This document shows positions 1 through 8,654 of a DNA stretch of 64,000 nucleotides, in pieces. The stretch is from NCBI RefSeq assembly GCF_011764425.1, contig NZ_BLPF01000001.1, positions 2,843,001-2,907,000 on the forward strand. The letters are read 5' to 3'. Origin of the DNA: Phytohabitans houttuyneae. GTDB lineage: Bacteria; Actinomycetota; Actinomycetes; Mycobacteriales; Micromonosporaceae. The stretch's first letter is position 1. Each line of letters starts with the position of its first letter. The translations under genes were made by a program, and so were the position numbers. Under the pieces are notes generated by a model. It saw nothing but the letters and a program-made list of their open reading frames with translations, made no database searches and was not told the DNA's origin.

Positions 1-635
1 GGGCCGAGCTTCTCCATCTCGGCCGGGTCGCCGGAGGGAAACGAGAAGATCTGCGTCACGTGCACGCCCACCACGTGTTCGGGGTCGAGGCGGCCGAGTT
101 CGGGGCTGACGAACGAGCCGCCGTCGTTGCCCACCGCGCCGTACCGGTCGTAGCCGAGCCGCCGCATCAGCTCCGCCCACGCCTTGGCGGTGCGGTAGCG
201 GTTCCAGCCCTTCTCGGTCGTGGGACCGGAGAAGCCGAAGCCGGGCAGCGACGGAATCACCACGTGGAAGTCGCGGGTCAGCGGCTCGATGGCACGGAGG
301 TACTCCACGATCGACCCCGGCCACCCGTGCGTGAGGATCAGCGGGAGCGCGTCCTCCCGCTCCGAGCGGACGTGGATGAAGTGGATGTTCTGCCCGTCGA
401 TCGTGGTGGTGAACTGCGGGTACTTGTTCAGCTCCGCCTCCCACCGGCGCCAGTCGTACCCGGTGCGCCAGTACTCGGCCAGCCGCCGCACGTACCCGAC
501 CGGCACGCCGTACTCCCAACCCGCGCCGGGGATCTCGTCCGGCCAGCGGGTGCGGTCGAGGCGGTCGCGGAGGTCGTCCAGCTCGGCCTGCGGGACGTCG
601 ATGCGGAAGGGCTTGATCTCGTTGTTCTCCGTCAT
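1..635 (-). CDS. Epoxide hydrolase (EHN + alpha/beta hydrolase), 3' end off the window
   Basis: The reverse strand from an ATG at 635 reads MTENNEIKPFRID and then an epoxide-hydrolase N-terminal (EHN) region with WRTGYDWRRWEAELN. It is followed by an alpha/beta-hydrolase core: oxyanion motif HGWPGS, GFGFSGP, and the nucleophile elbow GNDGGS with Asp as the expected nucleophile. Family members open epoxide rings by an Asp-ester mechanism in the cytoplasm. About 211 codons are visible; the C-terminal half with the acid and His lies beyond base 1. It is divergent from a WYL-type regulator whose start is 64 bases away, a common regulator/target arrangement. The substrate cannot be told from the sequence. 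Confidence 0.85.
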   Translation of the reverse strand, partial: MTENNEIKPFRIDVPQAELDDLRDRLDRTRWPDEIPGAGWEYGVPVGYVRRLAEYWRTGYDWRRWEAELNKYPQFTTTIDGQNIHFIHVRSEREDALPLILTHGWPGSIVEYLRAIEPLTRDFHVVIPSLPGFGFSGPTTEKGWNRYRTAKAWAELMRRLGYDRYGAVGNDGGSFVSPELGRLDPEHVVGVHVTQIFSFPSGDPAEMEKLG

Positions 636-698
636 GCCAATAACGCTACGGACCCTTCCGGTCAGGTCCTGTCCTAAAGGTCTGGCAAGATTTTCCTC

Positions 699-1662
699 GT
701 GCTTGAGACATCCGCGAGACTCCTGCGCCTGCTCTCGTTGCTGCAGGGCAGGCGCGACTGGTCGGGCTCCGCGCTGGCCGAGCGGCTGGAGGTGAGCGAG
801 CGCACGGTCCGCCGCGACGTCGACCGGCTCCGCGACCTCGGCTACCCCGTGCACGCCACGCGCGGCACCGACGGCGGCTACCGCCTGGGCGCCGGCGCGG
901 CCATGCCGCCGCTGCTGCTCGACGACGAAGAGGCGGTCGCCGTCGCGGTCGGCCTCCGCACGGCCGCCGGCGGCACCGTGGCGGGGATCGAGGAGACGTC
1001 GGTACGGGCACTCGCCAAGCTCGAACAGGTGCTGCCCTCCCGGCTACGCCACCGGGTGAACGCGCTGCAGTCGTACACCGTGCCCGTCCCGCCCGACCGG
1101 CCCGGCCCCACCGTCGACCCGTCGGTGCTCACGGCGCTGGCGGCCGCCTGCCGCGACGCCGAGCGGCTGCGCTTCGACTACCGGGGCACGACGGCTCCGC
1201 CACGGTCCGCTCGGTCGAGCCGCACCGCCTCGTCTCGTGGGGCCGCCGGTGGTACCTGGTGGCCTGGGATGTGGACCGGCAGGACTGGCGCACGTTCCGG
1301 GTGGACCGGATCGCCCCGCGCACCCCGACCGGCCCCCGCTTTCCCGCACGCGAGGGTCCACCGGGCGGCGCGGCCGCACACGTGGCGCGCGGCGTCTCCG
1401 CGGCCGCGTGGCGCCACACCGCCCGAGTGGTCGTGCACGCCCCGCCGAGGTGGTGGCGGAACGGATCAACCCGGCGGTGGGCGTGGTGGAGGCGCTGGAC
1501 GCGGAGACGTGCGTGCTGAACACGGGCGCCGACACCATCGCCACCCTCGCCCTCTACCTGGGCCTGCTGGAGGCGGACTTCGAGGTCACCTCGCCGCCGG
1601 AGCTTGTCGCCTACGTCCGCTCACTGTCCGAGCGCTACGCCCGCGCGGCCCGACCCTCTTAG
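699..1662 (+). CDS. HTH-WYL transcriptional regulator (YafY type), frameshifted twice
   Basis: A GTG start at 699 opens LETSARLLRLLSLLQGRRDW and a winged helix-turn-helix (ALAERLEVSERTVRRDVDRL, roughly residues 24-45). A WYL ligand-binding domain follows (RRWYLVAWDVDRQDW and FRVDRI) and a WCX-like C terminus ending ERYARAARPS. The reading frame moves twice: at the G4 run 1183-1186 (adding one G restores YRGHDGSATVRSVEPHRLVSW) and at the C4 run 1440-1443 (adding one C restores VVHAPAEVVAERINPAV). Protein similarity is continuous across both, so sequencing error is the simplest explanation. It probably regulates the divergent epoxide hydrolase; the intergenic stretch holds an imperfect GGTCAGGTCCTGTCC repeat that could be its site (inference). 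Confidence 0.85.
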
Positions 1663-1724
1663 TTGATCAGGGAGTTGGTGAGCGTGTCGTCCGGCGCGTT
1701 TCGCCTCGAGATCCCTGATCAACT
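1661..1724. terminator. Inverted repeat between convergent genes
   Basis: AGTTGATCAGGGA (1661-1673) and its exact complement (1712-1724) form a 13-bp stem around a 38-base loop. It lies where the WYL regulator and the M20 peptidase converge, and overlaps both stop codons. It may act as a bidirectional terminator, although the long loop is not typical. The TGATC-based arm resembles the arm at 41470-41532. Confidence 0.5.
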
Positions 1725-3083
1725 CGCCAGGGGACCCGCCGCGTCCGCAACGCTGCGCAGCAGCAGCGCCTCCGCTAGGCACACCCGGGCGAACTCGCCC
1801 AGGTGGAGGCTCTCGTTCGGCCCGTGCGCCTGTGCGTGCGGGTCCTCCACGCCGGTGACCAGGATCGCCGCGCCCGGAAACATCTCCTGGAACGTCGCGA
1901 TGAACGGGATCGACCCGCCCACCCCGATGTCCACCGGGTCCACGCCGTCCCACGCCGTGCGGAACGCGTCCCGCGCCGCGTCGAACATCGGGCCGGTCGC
2001 GTCGATCACGCAGGGCGCGCCGTCGTGCTCGAACGTGACCTCCACGTGCGCACCCCACGGCACGTGCTTTTCCAGGTGCGCCTTCATCGCCGCGTACGCG
2101 CTCTTGGGATCGTCACCCGGCGCGAGGCGGACGCTGAGCTTCGCCTTGGCCGACGGCGCGAGCGCGTTGGGCGCCTCGGCGGTGCGGGGCGCGTCGATGC
2201 CCAGCACCGACACGGCAGGGCGGTGCCAGATCCGCTCCGTGAGCCGTCCCGTGCCCACGAACGACACCCCGTCGAGCAGCCCCGCCTCGACGCGCAGCCG
2301 GTCTTCCGGGTAGTCGACGGGCGTCGGTCCTGCCGAGACGAGCCCGTCGACCGCGACGTCGCCCGCGTCGTCGTGGAGCGTGGCGAGCAGCTTGGCCAGC
2401 ACCGTGAGCGAGTCGGGCACCGCGCCGCCGAACATTCCACTGTGGATCGCGTGGTCGGCCGTGCGCACCTCGACGAACATGTTGACGATGCCGCGCAGCG
2501 AGGTGGTCAGCGCCGGTACGCCAATGTCCCAGTTGCCCGAGTCGGCAATCACGATGACGTCGGCGGCGAGCGCGTCGCGGTGCTCCGCGAGCAGCTGCTC
2601 CAGCGACGCCGAGCCGAACTCCTCCTCGCCCTCCACGAAGATCACGACGCCCACCGGCAGCTCGTCGCCGTACGCCCGGAGCGCCGCCACGTGCGCCATC
2701 ACGCCGGCCTTGTCGTCCGCGGCGCCCCGCCCGTAGAGGCGGCCGTCGCGCTCGACCGCCACGAACGGGTCGCTCTCCCACAGCGCGAGGTCACCCACCG
2801 GCTGCACGTCGTGGTGCGCGTAGAGGAGCACGGTCGGTGCGCCGGGCGGTGCGGGCCTGCTCCCGATCACGGCGGGCAGGCCACCGCCCGAACGCACGAT
2901 CCGCGTGTCGAGCCCACAGCCGCGCAGCAGCTCCGCCACCGCTTCGGCGGAACGCTCCACGTGGGAGTGGTCGAAGCCGTCGAACGCGATGCCGGGGATG
3001 CGGACAAGGCGCTCGAGATCGGCACGGACTCCAGGAAGCTCGCGCGTGATCGCCGCGCGCAGCTCAGGCTCGCTCAAGGTCAT
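1719..3083 (-). CDS. M20 family metallopeptidase (dipeptidase)
   Basis: The 454-residue protein has the di-zinc M20 pattern: first ligand in YAHHDVQP, shared Asp in GRGAADDKAG, catalytic Glu in EGEEEFGS, further ligands around ADSGNWD and a final His in AHGPNESLH. The dimerisation (lid) domain sits in the middle (RTADHAIHSGMFGGAVPD). Length and motifs fit cytosolic M20 dipeptidases of actinobacteria rather than ArgE or DapE, though the substrate is not certain. The ATG at 3083 is the natural start (MTLSEPELRAAI). It is convergent with the WYL regulator and reads in the same direction as the M48 protease upstream, 43 bases away. Confidence 0.9.
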   Translation of the reverse strand: MTLSEPELRAAITRELPGVRADLERLVRIPGIAFDGFDHSHVERSAEAVAELLRGCGLDTRIVRSGGGLPAVIGSRPAPPGAPTVLLYAHHDVQPVGDLALWESDPFVAVERDGRLYGRGAADDKAGVMAHVAALRAYGDELPVGVVIFVEGEEEFGSASLEQLLAEHRDALAADVIVIADSGNWDIGVPALTTSLRGIVNMFVEVRTADHAIHSGMFGGAVPDSLTVLAKLLATLHDDAGDVAVDGLVSAGPTPVDYPEDRLRVEAGLLDGVSFVGTGRLTERIWHRPAVSVLGIDAPRTAEAPNALAPSAKAKLSVRLAPGDDPKSAYAAMKAHLEKHVPWGAHVEVTFEHDGAPCVIDATGPMFDAARDAFRTAWDGVDPVDIGVGGSIPFIATFQEMFPGAAILVTGVEDPHAQAHGPNESLHLGEFARVCLAEALLLRSVADAAGPLAS

Positions 3084-3125
3084 GCCGGAAATCCTACGTC
3101 CGGCCGTGTTGTGGCCGCCTCGTGA

Positions 3126-4271
3126 TCAGGAGGCGTCGCTGCCGTTTGCCGGCGGCGGCGTGCCGTCATCCTGCCGCTGGTCACCGCGCGCCGCCCGGGC
3201 CGCCGCCTCGCCAGCCTGGTTGAACCAGGCGCGCGCCTTGCCCGCCGCCCCGCCGGCCCACTCGCCCATCTCGGTGGCACCGTCGCCGAACCGCCGCACC
3301 AGCCCGACCAGCGGGTCCTGCGTGCGCCGGAACTCCTCGCGGTACGACTCGGCCGCCGCCTTGATCTCCGTGGTCACCGAGGCTGTCGCGTCGTCCTCAC
3401 GCCGCGGGTAGTCGCCGTCGAGGATCCGCTGGTATCCACCCGAGTCGATCCACTGCCGCAGCGCCGCGGCGCGGGCCACCGGCACCGGATGGGTCGACCA
3501 GAGCGTCATGCGCAGCTTGTGGAGGCTGTCCCGCACGTCGCCGCCGCCGTCGTACTCCGACGCCTGCTCCAGGAACGCCGCCGTGTCGATCTGCGACAGG
3601 TCCCCGCCGCCCGCCATCTTCATCAGCAGCCGCAGCGAAGCGGCCGTGTCCTGGCCGGCGAGCAGCCCCGCCCGGTCGGCGGAGAGCTCGGCCTTGCGCC
3701 ACCACTCCAGCATCGCCGCGATGATCGCCCGCAGGGCGATCGACCCGATCGGCAGCCAGCTGATGCTCGTCGCCCACCGCGTGAGGATCATGAGGATCGT
3801 CTTGTAGACCGCGTGGCCGCTGCGCACGTGCCCCAGCTCGTGCCCCAGCAGCGCCCGCAGCTCGTCTTCGTCGAGCTGCTGCACGCTCGCCGTGGGCAGC
3901 ACGATGAACGGCTTGTCGAGCCCGATCGCCTGACCGTTGAGGAACGGGGACTGCTGCACGTACAGCTCGGGCAGCTCGGGAACGTCCAGCGACTGCGCCG
4001 CCTCCGTGTACCGCTGGTACACAGCCGGGTACTGCCGGTGGTCGACCCGGATCGCGCCGGCGAGATAGGAGAGGCGGAAGCCTCGCTCATTCCACATCCC
4101 GAAGAATGCCTTGACGACGTCGTCGAAGCCCCGCAGCTCCCGCAGCGCGGTCAACGCGCCCCGGTCAGCCGGGTGCTCCCAGGCCCGCGAGCTGATGCCC
4201 GTGAGCACCAACCGCCGTCGTGCCGGGGGCTCCGCCGGTGTCGCCGTCCCGCCCGCATCCTCTGACGTCAT
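3126..4271 (-). CDS. M48 family zinc metalloprotease
   Basis: A 381-residue protein with HELGH at about residues 144-148 (two zinc His and the catalytic Glu) and the third ligand Glu in KAELSADRAG. Between them lies a hydrophobic stretch (TILMILTRWATSISWLPIGS) that probably enters the membrane, as in HtpX/Ste24-type proteases. I chose ATG 4271 (MTSEDAGG) because GGGGAG lies about 5 bases upstream; a longer in-frame start at 4346 gives an unlikely leader. The C terminus is Pro/Gly/Asp-rich and low complexity. A role in membrane or cell-surface protein quality control is inferred from the family. Confidence 0.88.
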   Translation of the reverse strand: MTSEDAGGTATPAEPPARRRLVLTGISSRAWEHPADRGALTALRELRGFDDVVKAFFGMWNERGFRLSYLAGAIRVDHRQYPAVYQRYTEAAQSLDVPELPELYVQQSPFLNGQAIGLDKPFIVLPTASVQQLDEDELRALLGHELGHVRSGHAVYKTILMILTRWATSISWLPIGSIALRAIIAAMLEWWRKAELSADRAGLLAGQDTAASLRLLMKMAGGGDLSQIDTAAFLEQASEYDGGGDVRDSLHKLRMTLWSTHPVPVARAAALRQWIDSGGYQRILDGDYPRREDDATASVTTEIKAAAESYREEFRRTQDPLVGLVRRFGDGATEMGEWAGGAAGKARAWFNQAGEAAARAARGDQRQDDGTPPPANGSDAS

Positions 4272-4359
4272 CGTCGCTCCCCGGTAGGTGTGGTACCGCT
4301 CCTGCCGATGGTGCCCCAGCGTGTCCACCGCGTCCATGGCTGGCATCCCGGATATCTCC

Positions 4360-4917
4360 CTAGGTGGTCGTATCCAAGATCAAATCAGCATGGTGGGCGG
4401 TGGCGTCCGCGGCAAAGTGCGCCTCCTCGCCACGCCGCCATTTTTCGAGGTACGCCGAGAGTGTCCCGCCATCTCGGCGATCCGTGCGGCGGATCCGTTC
4501 TTCGAGCGGGGCGGTCAGGAAGATCGAAAAGGTCAGCTCCGGCCTGGCCTCCTTCCGCGCCGCCGTGACGCCCTCCAGCACCACCACGGGCGCCGGCGGC
4601 ACCTCAGTCCACTCTGGAGCAAAGTGCCCCGCCACCCAGTCGTACCGCCGGTACCGCCCGGCGCGCCCCTCGCGCAGCGGGGCCAGCACCCACTCCTCCA
4701 GCCGCGGCCAGAAGGTGACCTGGTCGTCCCACCCGTCGAGCAGGTCGTCGAGGTGCACGACCGGCGTCCCCGGTCCGATCGCGCCGGCCAGCCGCGCGGC
4801 GAACGAGGTCTTGCCCGCCCCGCTCGGCCCGTCGACCGCCACGAGCCGCGTGTCACCCAGCCGGGGTGAGCGCGCCCAAATCTCGCCCGCGATGTCCGCC
4901 AGCGCGGCCCCGCTCAC
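4360..4917 (-). CDS. Uridine kinase-like P-loop kinase
   Basis: The 185-residue product carries a Walker A motif (GPSGAGKTS, about residue 30) after RLVAVDGP and the acidic [11 protein letters not shown] segment typical of uridine kinase-like proteins. A LID-like Arg cluster follows ([12 protein letters not shown]). I start it at GTG 4917, which overlaps the cobQ stop by four bases (GTGA), so the two are translationally coupled. A phosphate acceptor cannot be read directly; uridine/cytidine or another small metabolite is possible. Because it follows cobQ tightly it may be transcribed with the cobalamin genes, without evidence of a role in that pathway. Confidence 0.75.
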   Translation of the reverse strand: MSGAALADIAGEIWARSPRLGDTRLVAVDGPSGAGKTSFAARLAGAIGPGTPVVHLDDLLDGWDDQVTFWPRLEEWVLAPLREGRAGRYRRYDWVAGHFAPEWTEVPPAPVVVLEGVTAARKEARPELTFSIFLTAPLEERIRRTDRRDGGTLSAYLEKWRRGEEAHFAADATAHHADLILDTTT

Positions 4918-6445
4918 GCCAGCACCGCGCTGATCGACGGGAGGCGCGGCGTCCCCGACTCGATGAGCCGCCACAGCGCGCCGGTGTCCAGGTGCTCCTC
5001 CACGAGGTCGCCGAGCAGGTCCAGCGTCCGCTCCCGGGCCGCCGCGAACACCGTGTCCGGCGCCACCGCGAAGCCCGACCGCCCCGCCAGCCGCGCCGCC
5101 TCGGCCAGAAACCGCCGCCGAAACTCGTCCGACTCGAAAGCACCGTGCCAGTGCGTCCCGAACACGTTGCCCGCCACAGCCCCCTCGCCCCGGCCGTCCA
5201 CGTACCGGATGAAGGGCGCGAGCCCCGGGTCGGCGCGCGAGACGTACCCGTGGTGGATCTCGTAACCCCGCACCGGCACCGACCCGAACGCCACACCCGC
5301 CGACTGGGCCAGCGTCTTGCGCGCCCCGAACGTCACCTCTACCGGCAAGAGTCCCAGCCCAGGCACGGTGCCCCGCCGGCTCTCCACCTCGTCGTGCACG
5401 AGCGCGCCGAGCATCTGGAAGCCGCCGCAGATGCCGAGCACCGGCCGCCCCGACGCCGCGTGCGCGAGCACGGCATCCGCGAGCCCCGTCTCCCGCAGCC
5501 ACGCCAGATCGTCCACTGTGGACTTCGAGCCGGGCAGCACCACCAGGTCCGCATCGGCCAGCTCAGCCGGCTCGATCGTGAGCCGCACCCGCACGCCCGG
5601 CTCGGTGGCCAGCGCCTCGGCGTCGGTCGCGTTGGAGACGCGGGGCAGCCGCACGACCGCGACCCGCAGCCACTCCCGGCCGCGCGGGGAGGCGGGGCGG
5701 CCGAGCACCCGCCCGTACGCGAGGGAGTCCTCCGCGTCCAGCCACAGGTCGAGCTGCCACGGCAACACGCCCAGCACGGGCCGCCCGGTCGCCGCCCGGA
5801 TCATCTCCAGCCCGGGCGCGAGCAGCCCCGGATCCCCCGAAACTTGTTGACCACGAACCCGGCCACCAGCGCCTGGTCGGCCGGCTCCAGCAGCGCCACC
5901 GTCCCGAACAGCGCCGCGAACACCCCACCCCGGTCGATGTCACCCACCACGATCGCCGGCAACCCCGCGCGCCGCGCCAACCCCATGTTGACGAAGTCGC
6001 CCTCGCGCAGGTTTATCTCCGCCGGACTGCCAGCACCCTCACAGACCACCACCTGGTACTCGTCTCGCAGCCCCGCCAGCGTGTCGAACACCGCCTCGGC
6101 CAGCCGCGGCCGCAAGGCCCGGTAGTTGCCCGCCGTCACCGTGTCGACCGCCTCGCCGAGCAACACCACCTGGCTCGACCTGTCGCTGCCCGGCTTGAGC
6201 AACACGGGGTTGAACCGCACGTCCGCGGCCACCCCACAAGCGGCCGCCTGCATCGCCTGCGCCCGCCCGATCTCACCCCCACGACCCGCACTGTCAACCA
6301 CGACGGCGGAGTTGTTGGACATGTTCTGCGCCTTGAAGGGCGCCACCTTGACCCCTTGCCGGTGCAGCCAGCGGCAGATGCCCGCGGTGAGGACGCTCTT
6401 GCCCGCGTCCGACGTGGTGCCGGCCACGAGCAACCCGCCGTTCAC
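4914..6445 (-). CDS. cobQ: Cobyric acid synthase CobQ, frameshifted
   Basis: CobQ amidates four side chains of adenosyl-cobyrinate a,c-diamide using glutamine and ATP. The N-terminal dethiobiotin-synthetase-like part starts [17 protein letters not shown] and includes [10 protein letters not shown] and [13 protein letters not shown]. The C-terminal class I glutamine amidotransferase has [10 protein letters not shown] (nucleophile Cys) and GYEIHHGY. The frame breaks at the C5 run 5834-5838 on the plus strand; one more base turns KFRGIRG into [15 protein letters not shown] and joins the halves. Start taken as GTG 6445 because upstream sequence is repeat-derived. Downstream is the coupled kinase, upstream cobD, so this is a cobalamin biosynthesis segment. 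No cobalamin riboswitch was found nearby. Confidence 0.9.
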
Positions 6446-6522
6446 GCCACGCCCCAGGCTCGCCGCGCGACGACCGATCCGCCGCTGCCGCTCGTCCCGC
6501 TCATGCCGCCCCCTGCCCACGT

Positions 6523-6756
6523 CGGGCGACCAACTCGCCGCTCGCGCCGCGCCCCCGCGCGATGGGCGGCCCGCCATCCAAACCGCGCCAAGTCGAACGC
6601 CGCGCGATGACCGACCTGCCACTCATGCCGCACCCCGCCCGCGGCGGGCGACCAACTCGCCGCTCGTGCCGCCCCGCATGCGGCGGGCGATGACCGGTCC
6701 CGCCGCTCATGTCGCGCCCTGCTCCCGGCGGGCGACCAACTCGCTGCTCGCGCCGC
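6523..6756. repeat. Three degenerate repeats between cobQ and cobD
   Basis: A unit containing CGGGCGACCAACTCGC occurs at about 6523-6550, 6643-6670 and 6729-6756, with one or two substitutions between copies. Spacings are 120 and 86 bases. A second shared block reading roughly CGCTCATGCCGC precedes each copy. Each core can fold as a small hairpin (GGCGA-CCAAC-TCGCC). The third copy overlaps the 3' end of cobD, encoding its last residues (SELVARREQGAT), so the array looks like repeated duplication of the cobD tail. Confidence 0.7.
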
Positions 6757-7735
6757 GTCCCGTGCGGGCCGATCGACCGTTACGGCGCGCACCGCGCGTG
6801 GCCAGGCCCACCGCCGCCGCGACCCCGGCCGCCAGGGCTGTTGCGGCCATGCCGACCGTGCCGGACAGGCGCGCCGCACGGCGGATGTCCAGCGCCGCCG
6901 GCCGCGGCCCGTCACCCAGAAATGGACGCGTCTCCGACCGTCCGAAGTAGACGTTGCGGCCACCGAGCCGGACGCCGAGCGCACCAGCCATCGCCGACTC
7001 GCAGTGGCCGGCGTTGGGGCTGGGGTGGTCGGCACCGTCCCGCCGCCAGACCCGCAGCGTCTCCGCCCGCTCCCCGTGCACCACCGGCGTGGCGGCCACC
7101 GTCAGCGCGGCGGTCAGCCGGGACGGCAGGAGGTTGAGCACATCGTCGAGCCGCGCGGCCGCCGTGCCAAACCTCGCGTAGCGCGCCGACCTGTGCCCCA
7201 CCATCGCGTCGAGCGTGTTGACCGCGCGGTAGCCGACCAGCCCGGGCAGCCCGGCGACCGCACCCCAGAAGAGCGGCGCCACGACCGCGTCGGACGTGTT
7301 CTCCGCGACCGACTCCACGGTCGCGCGGGCCAGCTCCGGCTCGTCGAGCGCCGCCGGATCCCGCCCGCAGAGGTGGCTGAGACGGTCGCGGGCCGCGGGC
7401 AGATCCGCGCGCTCCAGCGCGCCCGCCATGTGGCCGGCTTCCCGCCGCAACGTACGCGCGCCCAGCACCGCCCACGTGCCGGCCGCCACGAGCGCCGCAC
7501 GCGCCAACGGCCGCCGCCGCGTGGCCACACTCGCCGCCACCGCCGCCGCGACCGGCACCCCCACCGCGACCGCCGTGAACACCGCACCCGCCGCCCGGTC
7601 CGGCCGGTAGAGACGCCGCTCGAGCGCGGTCGCCGCCCGCCCGAACCCGGCCACCGGATGAAAGCGCCGCGGGTCTCCCACCAGCGCGTCGACGGCGAAC
7701 CCGGCGAGCAGGCCCGCCGCATTGGCCAGGCTCAT
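6707..7735 (-). CDS. cobD: Cobalamin biosynthesis protein CobD/CbiB
   Basis: A 342-residue integral membrane protein that condenses cobyric acid with an aminopropanol moiety to give (adenosyl)cobinamide. Recognisable stretches are GDPRRFHPVAGFG near the N terminus, SVAENTSDAVVAPLFW in the middle, RAVNTLDAMVGHRS and PSPNAGHCESAMAGALGV. Several hydrophobic helices are present at about residues 50-95 and 285-310. The last 30 residues (GARRNGRSARTGRG onward) are low complexity and coincide with a DNA repeat, so the true end may once have been shorter. Start ATG 7735 (MSLANAAGL) fits the family. It sits upstream of cobQ on the same strand. Confidence 0.9.
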   Translation of the reverse strand: MSLANAAGLLAGFAVDALVGDPRRFHPVAGFGRAATALERRLYRPDRAAGAVFTAVAVGVPVAAAVAASVATRRRPLARAALVAAGTWAVLGARTLRREAGHMAGALERADLPAARDRLSHLCGRDPAALDEPELARATVESVAENTSDAVVAPLFWGAVAGLPGLVGYRAVNTLDAMVGHRSARYARFGTAAARLDDVLNLLPSRLTAALTVAATPVVHGERAETLRVWRRDGADHPSPNAGHCESAMAGALGVRLGGRNVYFGRSETRPFLGDGPRPAALDIRRAARLSGTVGMAATALAAGVAAAVGLATRGARRNGRSARTGRGASSELVARREQGAT

Positions 7736-7887
7736 CCGGCCCCGACTCCCGGTCGCATGACCTCACCTCCTCACGCAGCCTAGGGCCTCTCCGGACCCCG
7801 CATCCGGGCCACCTGCCGCACCGCCACCTCGGCCTCTGGCTCCGGGACCCGCCGCACTCACCGACCGGCCCAGGCTCACACGTGCCA

Positions 7888-8098
7888 CACCCACGAATGC
7901 CCACCGCATTCACCGACGCGGCCCAACCCCCGCGACCTCGCCGCACCTCGAGCCCGGCCAGGCCCGCACCCACCGATGCCCACCGCGCTCAGCAACGCAG
8001 CCCAACTCGCGGCCCACCCGCACCCGCCCCGGCCAGGCCGGCAACTGACGAACCCACCGCACTCACCGCCCTCACCGCACTCACCGATGAGGCCCAAC
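7888..8098. repeat. Degenerate ~80-bp tandem repeat upstream of cobD
   Basis: A block reading CACCCACGAATGCCCACCGC and ending GGCCCAAC lies at 7888-7927 and recurs with a few changes at 7967-8006, 79 bases later. A third, more altered copy ends at 8098. The bases between copies are also alike (GCCCGGCCAGGCC at about 7952 and 8029). Copies are diverged, so this is an old array rather than a recent expansion. No coding function is apparent. Confidence 0.6.
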
Positions 8099-8395
8099 CC
8101 CACGGCCCACCGCCAGGCCTTGGTCCATACCTGCCGCGCCCACCGACGCAGCCCGCCACGTCCGCCGCCTCGGCGAGCCCGCACCCGGCCCAATCCGGCC
8201 CGTGAAATGCCGCACGCACCCCGGCCGGCTCACCCCGCGAGCCCGCCGCACTCACCGTCTCGGCAGCGCATCCGCCCGGGCCGGCCCACGACCTGCCGCA
8301 GCGACGCCCGGCCGGCCGCCCCCGCGGTCCGCTAACCAGTCGACGCAGCGCGCGGCCGGCGAGCGGCCGCCGGGTGATGACGGGGACAAACAGAG

Positions 8396-8431
8396 GCCCG
8401 CCGGGACCGCGCAGGGTGGGTCCCGGCGGGC
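8396..8431. terminator. Perfect 13-bp hairpin downstream of ssb
   Basis: GCCCGCCGGGACC (8396-8408) pairs with its exact complement (8419-8431) around a 10-base loop. It is the most distal strong hairpin after the ssb stop and probably helps end that minus-strand transcript. Confidence 0.6.
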
Positions 8432-8432
8432 A

Positions 8433-8472
8433 CCCGTCTCGCTCGGGCGGGCTGGTTTCCGCGCGAGACGGG
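8433..8472. terminator. 10-bp hairpin downstream of ssb
   Basis: CCCGTCTCGC (8433-8442) and GCGAGACGGG (8463-8472) pair perfectly. It directly follows the hairpin at 8396-8431 and precedes an imperfect hairpin at 8477-8512 (GCGAGG/CCTCGC with an internal TCGGT/ACCGA helix). Confidence 0.5.
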
Positions 8473-8524
8473 CGGTGCGAGGTCGTCGGTGAGGCGGACC
8501 GACCGGCCTCGCTGGTCCTGTTGA

Positions 8525-8566
8525 CCGGCGGTGGCCCTCCTCGGGAGGCACGAGGGCCACCGCCGG
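8525..8566. terminator. Perfect 15-bp hairpin, main ssb terminator candidate
   Basis: CCGGCGGTGGCCCTC (8525-8539) pairs with 8552-8566 without mismatch around a 12-base loop. It lies about 90 bases after the ssb stop codon. There is no T-run, as is usual in actinobacterial terminators. Confidence 0.65.
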
Positions 8567-8654
8567 CGGCGTCCGGGCCTGGGGCAGGCCCTGACACCCA
8601 CCCGCCCTTCGGGCAGCTCGTCGCCAGCCGAACCCGCGGGCGGGCGTCTCCTCC

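Larger units (their letters stand above)
7736..8654. other. Long non-coding stretch between ssb and cobD
   Basis: About 920 bases without a convincing gene. The cobD-proximal part (7850-8250) is C-rich and built from degenerate repeats of CCACCGCACTCACCG-like units. The ssb-proximal part (8396-8566) is a run of hairpins listed separately. Open frames here translate only to low-complexity Arg/Gly/Pro. I looked on the minus strand for a cobalamin riboswitch (B12 box and AGxCAGG-type core) and did not find one. Confidence 0.6.

Noticed and set aside
699-1662. WYL regulator as a true pseudogene
   Set aside because: Only two single-base slips in G/C runs, with full protein similarity on both sides; the same error type recurs across the window, so decay is unlikely.
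4360-5502. Single long minus-strand frame joining the kinase to upstream sequence
   Set aside because: The upstream half is a shadow of cobQ in another frame; the kinase has its own GTG coupled to the cobQ stop.
7876-8193. Minus-strand frame rich in GECGEGGECGG
   Set aside because: It is a translation of the C-rich DNA repeat, with no ribosome site and no conserved protein pattern.
7736-8654. Cobalamin riboswitch upstream of cobD
   Set aside because: Searched by eye for the B12 box and conserved core on the minus strand; nothing matched, only repeats and hairpins.
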